The notes beneath the pieces are model-generated. The model did no database searches and was not told the DNA's origin. It saw only the letters and a list, made by a program, of their open reading frames with translations. A stretch of 64,000 nucleotides of DNA, taken from positions 14,818,001 through 14,882,000 of the forward strand of contig OZ316896.1 of NCBI GenBank assembly GCA_973895155.1, written 5' to 3'. Positions within the stretch are counted from its first letter, which is position 1, and each line of letters begins with the position of its first letter. Origin of the DNA: Marsupella aquatica. Taxonomy: Eukaryota > Marchantiophyta. Shown in pieces: positions 1 to 11,061 of the stretch. Position numbers and translations under genes: made by a program.

Positions 1-633
1 TCCTGAACTCACAAGAAAATCCTCATTCTTTTAAGGTTCGCATGTTTCATCAGCAAGCCTTTTTACAGCATTCCTTGAGATCAGGCTGACTTAGAGACTA
101 GCAACCACCAATTTCAGAATTCGAATCAAACATGGAGAGATTAGCTCCAGGGTAACAGCTAATGGCCAGAATTGTAGACAATAACTCATAATTATATTCA
201 TGTTCCTCGTGTTCACCAATCCAAGTAAAAGTATTTTTCACTGATGCTATCCAGAGCTGACATGTCTCAGTAATTCGCTAAACACTACAATGCAACAATT
301 TTGCACGCTTTCAACAGTTATAGGAGAGTAGGGTCTCTGAAGGGGTGAAGTGAATGTCGCGTTGTGCACCGCGGCTGATTGGAAGAATTTCACTAAAAGA
401 AATCCTTCCAAGATGCCCAAGGTTGTCAGTTCGCCCGCAGCGTCGAGGACAACTTATCGATTGGTCAAACGTTTGCATGACGCCTCACAAAGACTCTGCT
501 TCGTTTGTGTCCAGCATCGAGGGACATTACATACGCAGTAGAGTTCACGAACGAATCGTTGATGCACGGTGGGAACCTATCCATGATACAGCTAAAATGT
601 TGTACGAATTGGCGAACAAGTAATGGCACACAC

Positions 634-801
634 CTTCATAATGAACTCTACCCAGGCTCGACGGTTGACATGGTTGACCCCGATCACAGTATTCAATGGG
701 TCGTTACGAATTTTGTACCAGAGCCGAAGATGGTAGCCAACCATCAAAATCTGCCCGACGGGCACCAACACCGCGTCCAGGTAAGGGTCCTTCCAAACCA
801 T
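634..801 (-). CDS. DUF599 family membrane protein, first coding exon (partial)
   Basis: A 56-codon exon starts with ATG at 801-799 and ends at a GTGTGT donor just below 634. The reading (WKDPYLDAVLVP, then VGYHLRLWYKIR, then TVIGVNHVNRRAWV) matches the N-terminus of plant DUF599 proteins. In that family a first membrane helix is followed by an 'IIGxNxxxRRxWV' stretch and an exon boundary near this place. The hydrophobic run at residues about 9-24 would be the first transmembrane segment. The function of DUF599 proteins is unknown; they are predicted integral membrane proteins with about four helices. The following exons, which should include the LAVQTLRN motif, are not visible in 1-633, so they probably lie beyond the left edge. 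The assignment rests on this single exon. Confidence 0.82.
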
Positions 802-1885
802 GGCTTCGTCAATGTCCTCCCTCCCTCTGCTGCTTAACTCACTCGCTCACCGGTTTTCATGTATCGACCATCTCCAGAATCCGATTCCAGTGAAGGTTTC
901 AGAGTACATGCCTGAGGAAGGCTATCCGACGTAAGTGAATCGGTCTGGATGAACCGAGAAACGATGCGTGCGCTTCCATCCTTTTCTTGTGGCAGAAGTG
1001 ATGATGAACAACTCTTTACACCTATGCTACAGGAATGTTTCCCATCATCTTTCGTAGGATAGTAAGGGCTGTCTTGCATGTAGTCGGGCTTTCTTTTGCG
1101 GCCCTCACTTCGCCCGAGATTCTCGGAGTAAAGCCGTTGAAAATGCACCACCGCATATGATGGTGCTGCTATGTGTCACTGGGACAGGCTTTAGTGGCCC
1201 ACCTTTGATGTTTCCATGTTCACATCTGCAGAGACACTTTGCACGGAAGTGTTGCCTCTGGACTCAGCACTGCATGTGACTCCACAAACGAGCCTCACAC
1301 AAAGGCCAGTATCCACAGGTCGACGATGGATAACACGAACGAGCTCCACGAAAGTTCCTGTCAGCATTATTTAAACATCTCGCTGTCTCGGCAAGAGGAA
1401 GGGAAGGGAAAGGAGGGAAGATCGAGAGGAGAAAGAATGACAAGAGGTCACAGGAAGGACTAGGATCTGACAAGAAAAATTGCCGAGTTTCTAGTAGAAA
1501 AGGGAGATCCGCTCGATTTCCGAGACGGTTTATAGCGAGTAGTGGGAGGAGTTCGTGTGGCCAGCTAATCAACTACTGTAGTCAGTAATGTTCAAGTTTA
1601 CTTCTTTTCGTCATCCAGTTGCAATCTATTCTGCTGTTCTTGATGGGCGAGTCTCAAACTAGATCCCTGACTTCCCAAATTCCATCGATCAGATCTCAAA
1701 CATGGAAAACCAGAAACATCCCAGACAGAAAAACTGATGGTCATTTCGAACCGCATTTAGGCATGATTGTGATGAGCCTGATGTCCACACATCCCCCTCA
1801 TCTCGTAAGCTGCAAATCTAATTGAAACACTGAACGCTCTCCGATCCCTTCCAGTGCTATCGATGTTCCAAGAACAAAACGAAGA

Positions 1886-1969
1886 TGCAGTCTCGGTACT
1901 CGTGTTGCCAAATTCGCACCTGGCGACTTCAAATAATGCAGTCTCTGTGCTGTTCTTGCCAAATCAGCA
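1886..1969. repeat. Imperfect short direct repeat
   Basis: Two copies of a roughly 33-bp segment, both beginning atgcagtctc and ending in tgccaaat, lie about 51 bp apart. They are too diverged to be recent. Confidence 0.5.
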
Positions 1970-2227
1970 GCTGACGAAGCGTTCGAAGCAGACCGCCTCG
2001 AGAGAGCTGCGAATTGACGCAGCTGCGAGCTGACAGAAGCCATATGCAGGGCCGGGGCCGTTTTGCAGGGTGACTACCAGGCCGCACGGAAAACTAACAG
2101 ACAGCACTTGAACGACAGGTGTAAAGTGAATCATTCTGTTTTATCCAAATTTCCAATGTCCGGACCTCAAAGGCCGGAAACTTGTCTGCCTTTGCCCTCT
2201 TCTGATTTCCACTTCCTGCCTCAAGAT

Positions 2228-2413
2228 GGGGCTCTAGGCATGAAAATCAGTGTGTACAATATGATGCCAGGAGTTCAATTCAGGGCTGCAATTTCCGGCC
2301 AATGCTCCAGTACTTAACTGCCGTGACGCCTTCCGCGAGATCCGCGAGAAGGGGCTGTAGGCATGAAAATCTGTGTGTATAATATGATGCCAAGAGTTCA
2401 ATTTAGGCTGCAA
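2228..2413. repeat. Direct repeat, 63-bp unit, two copies
   Basis: The segment 2228-2290 (beginning ggggctctaggcatg) recurs at 2351-2413 (ggggctgtaggcatg) with about eight differences. The start-to-start distance is 123 bp. The duplication includes part of the interval between the copies only weakly. Confidence 0.8.
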
Positions 2414-4546
2414 AAGAAAAAGAAAGGGCCTACATGCAAGACAGCCCGGTCCTGCCAATGCGAAGGTGACGCGATCTCCGCAAGAAAACGTGACAGGCAA
2501 TGAGATTCATTGTCGTGTTCCAGCGAGGTTCGTTTCACATTACACACCTTTCGGCTTCTCGAAGGATATTGTTTACAAGAAATGACGAGGAAGACACGAC
2601 AGTCAACGCTGGGAACCCGGCCTCACGCTTGATAGAGAAAATATTCTGTGTGTGTCTCCCTCGCACGCTGCTGTATACTGTTACCATAAGCAAAACTGCA
2701 GTGAGGTCTTCTGGCAAACGGCTGGTGCCATTGCGATCCGTGCGCAGGCTTGCTGGATGCCTCTAGTTATTCGGCGTCTTGACTGCAGATGGTAGCCTTC
2801 ACAGACAAAAGCCCCCCAGTCGCCACGGTCAGCGATACTGACAGACTGCACGGATTACAAGGGATGGTGGCGACAACCAATGTTTGTTCAATGGAAGTTC
2901 AAAGAGCGTCTCCCGCCAAACCAATCGACATTGCCTTCACCTCAATTCTAGAATATAGTGCAGCCACCAATTACAAACAGATTTAGATTGTTCCGTTACC
3001 TTTTCCAAGGTCCTTCGCCTGCACTCCTGCAGACTTCGTGGTCCTGTTGCCCGCCCGCATTTGGCAAGCTATAATGCGATCTCTGTATCAAAGTGGTTTT
3101 GGAACTTTGAACAGGTCTCGGTTTGGGTTTTTCTCAATCAGGGCTTCCAATGTGACGCAGCTTGGGAGGTTCAATGAGTGAATGACTAAAAGAAGTGAAG
3201 AATCCGGAAGAATGCTTGGAGTCGGTTACTTAACAAAATTCGTGGTTAAGAACATTCGGCGATAAGAACTCCGAGAAATCGTCCGCGAAATTGAAAATCC
3301 GCATGTAGCATCTCCACTCATAAAGCAGATATTGCGAGTAAACTGTCAATTAACGCGTCAAGTCTACCAGAAAGGCTTCGCTTACAATACCTTGCAGCTT
3401 ATTTCGTCCTTTTCAGATACCTTTGTGATTCCTAATTGACACAAGGTCTACGTCAACTTTGAATGGTACTGTAGGTTCGACATGGATCTCGTATCTCAGA
3501 AAGCGCCGTAAAGCTGAAATGAAGAAGCGTCTCGTTTCCGTCCCTCAATTTGAATCATCTCACCTAAGCGGGCAACCTGTCTACGAACCGAATGCACTGC
3601 AGCTCTCTATTGCGTGCGTTTACCCTCACAACTTAAAATGCACAGAAGAAGTTAAAATTGAACCTGTTCGCAAGACGAACGCAATCTATTCAAAGCAGAG
3701 GACCTCAATCACGTAACCAAAGAACGAAACGAGGTTCAGCATAGCGATGATCTCGTGACCCGAGGTAGTCGATGACTACAGAAGCGCTGAAATGTCGGCT
3801 ACCTACTTCGTCAATGTCTTGCAAACTACAGACCCTCATCATCAAGACTTACCAATGAACGGAAGATGATCATACACCTCGGGAATTCATACATATAACT
3901 GTGCCAAACGTTGCCTCCTGATTGGGACACGGCGATACCAGACATTCCAACATGACCGTTTACCGGAGAGCATAATTGAGAAGAAATAATACGTCGTGGG
4001 GACGCCTGCTGCCATCGGCTCTTGAACTGTGTCTTGGCGCTGCCTCTCGTACTCATCGTCGTACCCTAGACAGCGCGAAAGAGGAACGAAGGACGGAAGG
4101 TTGCTAGCCATGAAGCACGTAGCAACGAAGAAACAACAGTGCAGTACGAGTTCTTGCTCGCAGCTCAATTGAGGTAGCGGCACGTGTTGCCATCAGGTGC
4201 CACTTCGTCAGCATTGTTTTGTGATAGGTTTCGATTTGAAACGCAGAGAGTTGAGTTCGCCGTCATTCAGGGATAGAGATACAGGACACTGTCGGCTGAT
4301 CTGCTCCTGCGGAAACCTTTCCGCTTCGGGCATCGTCTTGGTGGCGACGGGGCTTGACCGATCTTCCGGGTGATCTTCAGTGCTACACGCCGAGGAGTTG
4401 GTGAGAAAAGCTGTCACAGGAAAGAGCTCGCCCGGGCTCGTCTTTGCTGCGGTTTCTGCGATGGGAATCGAGGCAACTCGTTCGTTCTTGTTGTGTTGAG
4501 TCAATGTCGAGAACGACAGTGGATTGATTAAAATTAATTGTCGAAC

Positions 4547-7500
4547 ATGGAGGCGGACGGTAACGGAGAGTTTATGGAGGGCGTGAATTATGATAGGAAT
4601 GGGAATGAAGATCTTGCGACGAGGGAGGGCGACGAGGAGGATGAGGAGGTGGCAGCGGCGAAAGCGGAGGCACGGAACGAACAGAAAGTGTTTCTCACTG
4701 CCCGGGAGCTCGACCATGCTATTACTGCTCTCCTGCAGCTAGAGAGTTTCGATGCAGCCAAGCAAGGCGCAGCCAACGAGTGGCTGACAGAATTTGTAAG
4801 CAAGCCTTTTGCTTGGACTGCCGCTCTGTCTGTGGCATTCCCGCCGGAGCATTATTCTGGTGTGGGAAGGTCCATGGAAGTTCGATACTTCACTTTGAAC
4901 ATTCTTCTGGGGAAAATCAGGTCTGATTGGATTCAGCTGGGAAGCGACGATGCATGGGAGATATACCAGACTGTGCTGGCCCAGCTGTCCTCCAACTTGG
5001 ACGACCCTTGGTTTGCATCACGGCTCTTGGTGCTCGTGAGCGCTGCAGCTGCGGTTGCTGGTGAGGAAGCCGCCATTGAGGTGAAAAATCGTTCCGTCTG
5101 TTGAGTTGAATTTAATTGGATCATATTCTGTCTAATCCTAAAGGGTGCCATCAGACTTTGGGCAGGCGAATGATACACTTGTCTCTGCACTGAGAATTTC
5201 ATTAGTAAAGAGCTCTCCTCGGCCTATCAACATTTCTTCCCCTGACCATTGTGTGGGGGACTTTGACAGTTAGCAGCTTTGCATTGCAAGCGACTTACTT
5301 CTTTTAAAATCACCAAACTTGAAGGACAATTCACCCGTTGCTTACAACTTGAGCTTCTAATGACAGAGAAGTGTATGAAGTAGAGAATTTTTGAATCGGA
5401 TCTTGTGTTATTCAGGTTGCATTTACGTGAACAGAACTTGAAAGTACGAGCTGCATTGCAAAGGCATAAGCCTTGCGAATAGTGTGCCAAGTACCACATC
5501 TTACCACCCCTTCAAAGTTTTCTGGGTCAGAAGTTTAACCACTGAAGAGATTGGTGTATTATCTGTCCGCAGTTGGTGCGACAATGCTTGGGCCCAAAGC
5601 CAATCGTGGAGGACTCTCTTGTTTATGAACTTCTCACTGCTATCGCCGAAGAGGTTTTCATGCGCACCTTCGCCCTTTCTGCAGAGGTAAAGGAAATACA
5701 AGCCACATCTCATGTGCAACCCAGTCCATCCGTTCTCACACTGCTGCTTATTTCTCTGAAGGTTAATAAACTCGCAGCCTCTATTGATTATGCGATCCTT
5801 TAAATACCAAGTTATCCTGCGTGCAAAATGACTCAAACTTGGTAATCATTCATAGTTCCTCTGCGATATTTAGTGTCAGTACAAATGAGGGTACACAAAA
5901 GAGAGTACTCATAAACTTCAGGATTTTGTTCGTGCAAGCATTTGGATTGAGGATGTCCTATCCTTGTCAAGAATCACTGGCAGTTTCCTATTGACGCTAC
6001 AGAATGTTCGCTCCTTTTGAAATGGCCCATTCTAAAGATGCTTTCAACCAGCTTGCGAGGCACCACAAGATATTGTCTAAACACTCCACCACAATGGGAC
6101 TGAGTGCAAATGGTTCGAGTTGCAGATCCTAATAAGAAAAATGACTAAGCTTGATTGGAATGTGAATATACCCCAGGTGGTGGCTGCCATGCGAGATATA
6201 AGCACAGATGTTGTGCAGTTTCTTGAAAATAAAGTAAACGACGTTTTAGATTCACAACAGTTGGCAAATATCTTCATCTGTCTTGAAAGATGGTAGGAAA
6301 CCTTATGTACTATCTTGCTAAACAATTTGTGTCTGATACATCATTTCTGTTTAGAAACCAATTTCAAGGTTGGTTTTATTATCAAGATCTCGATTTTTTT
6401 ATTTAATTTGAATCCGACTCTTTGGCATAATTTTGTTAATTTTGTACAGAAACTTAAGCAGATATGGAGCTATTTACTGTTGGGTTGACTTGTGTTTCAC
6501 TCTGAGCAGGATGAATGCAGGATTCACATTATCAGAACTTTACTCAACCTATCCAAATCTCCTCAAAGCCTTGTTTGCGGCATTGAATTCTCAGGATGAC
6601 AAATGCTTTGAAGCTGCTGTATCAACTCTCTCCGAATATATTGCTGCGGTTGATCTCCTGCCGGAAAGAGGAGCAGCTGTGCGATTGAGTATATCTGGTG
6701 ATCATGATTGGAACCCATCAATCTACAGTGCATGGAGTTCTCAGGACCTGTTATAGATTCGGTGGGATTTTTGGCATGAGTTTGACCTCTACCAAATAAC
6801 GAACTTGCCATGGTTCCAATTTCTGCCGTGTTTTCCTGTCTTCCTAGGTATTTGTCTGTCTAATAGAGATCAGCAATTTTTCCACCAAGGTCTGCTCATC
6901 ACTCGGTTTGTTTTCTATCAAGCGTGCAGCAATTCTGGCACACCGGCAACTGTACATGGCAGCTGGATCAACTGGAGAGCTTGCATCTCAATTTTTAAAG
7001 AGCCGCTCTCGAGGACTTTTAATACTAGTCACTGTGTTGGCATCAAGTGAAGCTTCACTTGTTGCTCAGGGAGGTAGTGAAGCCTCAAGTCTGCTAGATT
7101 GGCTAGTCGATGCATCAGGTGGAGGCGGTGGTCTCAGCTTTGAGGGAGCAACAATTGCTGCTGCAGCTTGGCCACGACTTGCAGCTGTCCCTGTCTCTAA
7201 ACGATCAGATATTCTTAATTCCTCACGTTTTGCAACAGCTGCCAAGGTTTGGTTTCATTAGCGAGTCCTCCGAACAAAGTTCTGGAACAGATTGCCAATA
7301 TTGTAGCAACGCATCTCATATATCACCACTCTAGTAAACATGTATTACAAGCCTGTTCTTACCTGGTATACAAATATATAATGTGCTCTTGTGGATGGGC
7401 CAGGCAGTCTTGCAGGCACAAAAATACCCTCCAGTGTATGAAGATTGGGACATTTTAGGTTTTGAAGATGATTTTTTAAGGTAAAACGGAATCTTCAGAG

Positions 7501-10500
7501 ATATTTTATCCGACTCGTGGTCTACCATTTGCTACCTAGGACTTCCATTGTATTGTTTTGGGGCTTCCACTTCTGCTCTAGCTCTTGAAGCTCCACTGAG
7601 CAGTGTCATATTCGTCCCCTTCCCTGTCTTAGTTTCGTCCATCCAGGGCGCAGGATCTATGACCGCGAGACTACACTAGACGTTGTAAATGGTCACAGAC
7701 TGAGCATTCTACCGGTCATGTTGCTGACGCTGCAGGTATCGAGAAGGAGCTGCAGCAGATGCTTTAATTGCGTTTCTGGAGCAACTAGGAACTTCACTTC
7801 TTTCATATATATTGTCTGAGCTTCAGCAAGCTATGGCCTGGCAATCTGCTGAGATTTGTCTGTTTGCTACGGCAACTTTGAGCCATGAGATCAAAGCACT
7901 AGCTGGGTTGTCAGCTTCATCTGAAGAAAAATTGAAATCATCTGAAGGCGAACAAGTAGCAGCAAGGTCCTTCTTGTCTGCAATTTTTGTTTGGATCTCG
8001 GCAAATGCTCCACCGTCTGAGCCGGGTAAATCACAGACTGCTCTACTACTCGTCGTGCAAAGGTTCTCCAGTCCAAGCACTTCGGTCCCTCCTGCCTTGG
8101 AGCTCACCTTTTAATCGTTGCAAAAGGAATCGTCGTGAAGAAGTCCGTTTGTATACCTTAAATATAGTATCCTATAGTAAACCCAAAATTGATCTTAATT
8201 TTGGCATCTGTTGCAGATCAGAGCACCCAAATAAACTTGAAACTTGTACAAACAATGTTGCTAGTGATAGAAACGTTAGCAGATTGGACAGCCATAGACT
8301 TGAAGTCATTGGAGGCCGGATTGAAGTATGCAATGAGCGCGCTCCAAATCACTAGAGGTAATCTGTTCTTTGCTTGCATCAATGTTTATACCTTATGCTG
8401 ACCTTAGCTGTCATTTAATGAAAGGAAGTTATGGATTAGACTTATACCCTACAGTCTCACTGGTTGACCTTTATTCTCATTATTTTGCCTCGATTTGGCT
8501 TAATTTCTTTCGACAGGAATACTAGTACAAACGCTTCCATTACAGACAACACTTCTTGTCCAGTTGGAAGATGCAAATGTTGCAGTCACGGTTTTGTATT
8601 GAATGTCTAAAAGAAACAGCTGCTGTTTTGTATGGCCAGTCAGAGGAAGTGCAGCGAAGGCTCTGGGAGAAGTTTGCCGCGCAGCTGCTCCTCACATCGT
8701 TACGTCACCAGCGTTGCAACAAGTTTTTGGTGCTTATGAGCTTGCTTTGTCTGGATCAGACAGATTGGAGGTCAATGCACGCCTTGGGTTTGTGGAGGGC
8801 CTTGCTGCTGTTTGTTCCTCTCTACCTCCTACAGATGCCACAGCTGCATTGAAAACCTTAACATTCGCAGGATTGTCTACTGTCAAGGCTCTTGCAGAGA
8901 TGAGAGTATAATTCTCTGAACCCTTCCGAACATTATGCATTTACCGTTTCAGGAAAAATGTAAATCCTTTCTTACGTCAAACCGCAAGACGATGTTACAA
9001 AATGTTAGACTTGCCGAAGTTCTTTTAGTGGCAGAGATCACGAGGTGAATACCAGATTTGAATCGCATCAATGTATTGATGTGAATGACATGATGTGTCT
9101 CAATTGTCTTAGATTGCCCCTTCTTGCATATAAAATAAACACTCTGTCATGCGATCTCAATATTTTCAAGTGGCGCTAAGTTCACGATGGATGTCGGTGC
9201 AGGCAGGGCCAAACATCAATGGACAGGTATTGGCAGAGGAACTGAGAGTTTTAGCAGCTGTTGTCTCCCATAGCAGTCCACGAGGAGAAAACACTGCTTC
9301 TGTACATCCTGCTCTACCCATATTGTCTGAAATCTGGCCTGCACTGGATGTGGTGGCCGGTCATTGGTCTGGGGATGCCGATGTTGTGACTGCGCTTTGT
9401 GAGCTATGGGGGGTTGTTTCAAGCAAATTGGGGATGGTACTAAGTGCTGTCCTTCCAAGCATTATAAAGTCAGCTACAGCTATGTATATACAGCATTTAG
9501 TCCCGGCTTGTCTGGATTGCTTATCTAATGTAAGTCTATTTACATTGACTAACTTTTTAATTTGCTTTCACAGTGATCTTTGGTACCTCATCCTGTTGTT
9601 GAAGTAAAAACAGAGGTTCCTCTATAATAGAGGAGCGTAAGGCTTCTGGAATGCCCTTTCATGTTGGTTGAGGATTGGTCACTCTCTTCTGAAGGCATAT
9701 CTTCTTTTGAGAAAGAAATGCCGCAGAGTTCGCTTGGTTTGGTCCTAGGTAATTCACGAAGGATTTAACACTGCGAATTACTGACATGATGCCCAGATTG
9801 TGTCGCTTGGACCCACAAATACGGACATAGACCCTGAGGTGGATCGTTTCCTCTCTGCAACTTTAGTTGAAGTCCAAAAAACAATCGCACCCTTGAATAA
9901 AATTGTGGAGGACGCTAGATCAAGAAGAGGCCCAAACCGAAACACCCAAATAGGGAGAGAAGTTGAACCAGAGGATGTTCAACAACAGAATGCAGAGGCA
10001 GCTCTTTGTTCCACGAGCAAGTTGGCAAGGAGTCTGTTACACAACAAACCTCGTATTCTGCTCGGATCCGCAGCATTTGTGGAAATCATTCACTCAGCAA
10101 TTGGTATGCTCTCACTTGGTGGTCTTAATTCGCGTCTTACTCTATCGTAAATTGAAAGAAAGCTCTTCTGTGAATTAGCTTCTCCGGCAACATGAAGGTG
10201 AAATGATCTGATCAGTAAGGCAGAACACAGGATTCCACTATCTCTTGGATTTACCCGTGGAGATTGGAGACATAAAAGATCTCCTGACAATGGCAACAAT
10301 TCTGGACAATTGATTGTATTCAGATTCTGATTAATTAGATGAGAAATTGAGCGGTGCGGGTTTGGATTTACTAGTGGTTTTACTGGTTTACTTCTCATGC
10401 AGGTTGCATTCGTAGGACAGAATTCGAATCTGCCCTAGCAAGTGCCAAACTGTTGTCAGAAACTATACTGTGTCTCTCATTTAGTGAAGATGATTTTAAG

Positions 10501-11061
10501 GGAAAGGTCATGTGGCAGTTACCGTCAGACTTGGTACCTTATGTGGATAAAGTGGTCGAACTATATGGTGCCCATGTGGCGGAGGTGAGTAATGACTTAC
10601 TTTGTGCTCTCTTCTCAATTCTTTGGAGATCGTTCCGCAGCTCTTCTCATTTTTTAAGGCTCCCCTTGTTGGAAGACACTAACCTTATAATGTCATTGCA
10701 ACAGGTCGTCCTTCAAACCCTGGCCAGATTTCAACTGCTGGAGTCTCTGAGAGATGCCTTGGCAGATGTATTATATGGTCTCTGCATGCGCTATCCAGGA
10801 GAGACCCAAATTCACATGGAGGTTATTTTAAATGCAAAAGAGTTTCCAGCACGGAAAGGGGTATTGAAAATGTCCAATAAACAGAGCTTAATTTCAGCAG
10901 CAACAACACATCCAGTTCATCCTCGACGGAAATTTCAAGGTGAGTACACACATCTTCTGGGTATCTGGGAATCTGGGTATTTGAGTCTTGTAGAGTTATC
11001 TTTGTGTTCTTTGTCAGCTGCTTGGTCAGTCTATCCAGACACCTCAGTATATCCCTCCTAG
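4547..11061 (+). CDS. IPO13: Importin-13 / transportin-3 type karyopherin beta
   Basis: Nuclear transport receptor of the IPO13/TNPO3 family, built of HEAT repeats. Proposed exons: 4547-5080, 5573-5686, 6177-6292, 6510-6648, 6848-7246, 7307-7333, 7404-7480, 7736-8062, 8224-8357, 8517-8595, 8644-8905, 8953-9044, 9181-9529, 9797-10103, 10403-10584, 10705-10939, 11039-11061 (about 1,131 aa). Family hallmarks: an importin-beta N-terminal region (EVRYFTLNILLGKIRSDW, residues about 105-122), LLTAIAEEVF, VLQAQKYPPVYEDW followed by the FLRYREGAADALI block, and a C-terminal ADVLYGLCMRYP block like human IPO13. The family is Ran-dependent; human IPO13 imports UBC9 and Mago-Y14 and exports eIF1A. The ATG at 4547 is the first in frame, and an acidic stretch follows it. 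Least certain are the 27-nt exon 6, the 48-nt intron 8596-8643, the start of exon 13 (9181 or 9203), and a possible missing exon in 9530-9796. The gene is convergent with DDB1. Confidence 0.87.

Larger units (their letters stand above)
802..4546. other. Spacer between divergent DUF599 and IPO13 genes
   Basis: About 3.7 kb with no convincing coding exon on either strand; the open frames are short and resemble nothing I know. It must hold the 5' flanks of both divergent genes. It contains two pairs of short direct repeats (1886-1969 and 2228-2413). No clear TATA or other promoter element could be assigned. Confidence 0.5.

Noticed and set aside
4208-4717. Minus-strand open frame of 169 codons over the IPO13 start
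   Set aside because: It is the shadow of the GC-rich first exon of IPO13 and its 5' flank; no domain.
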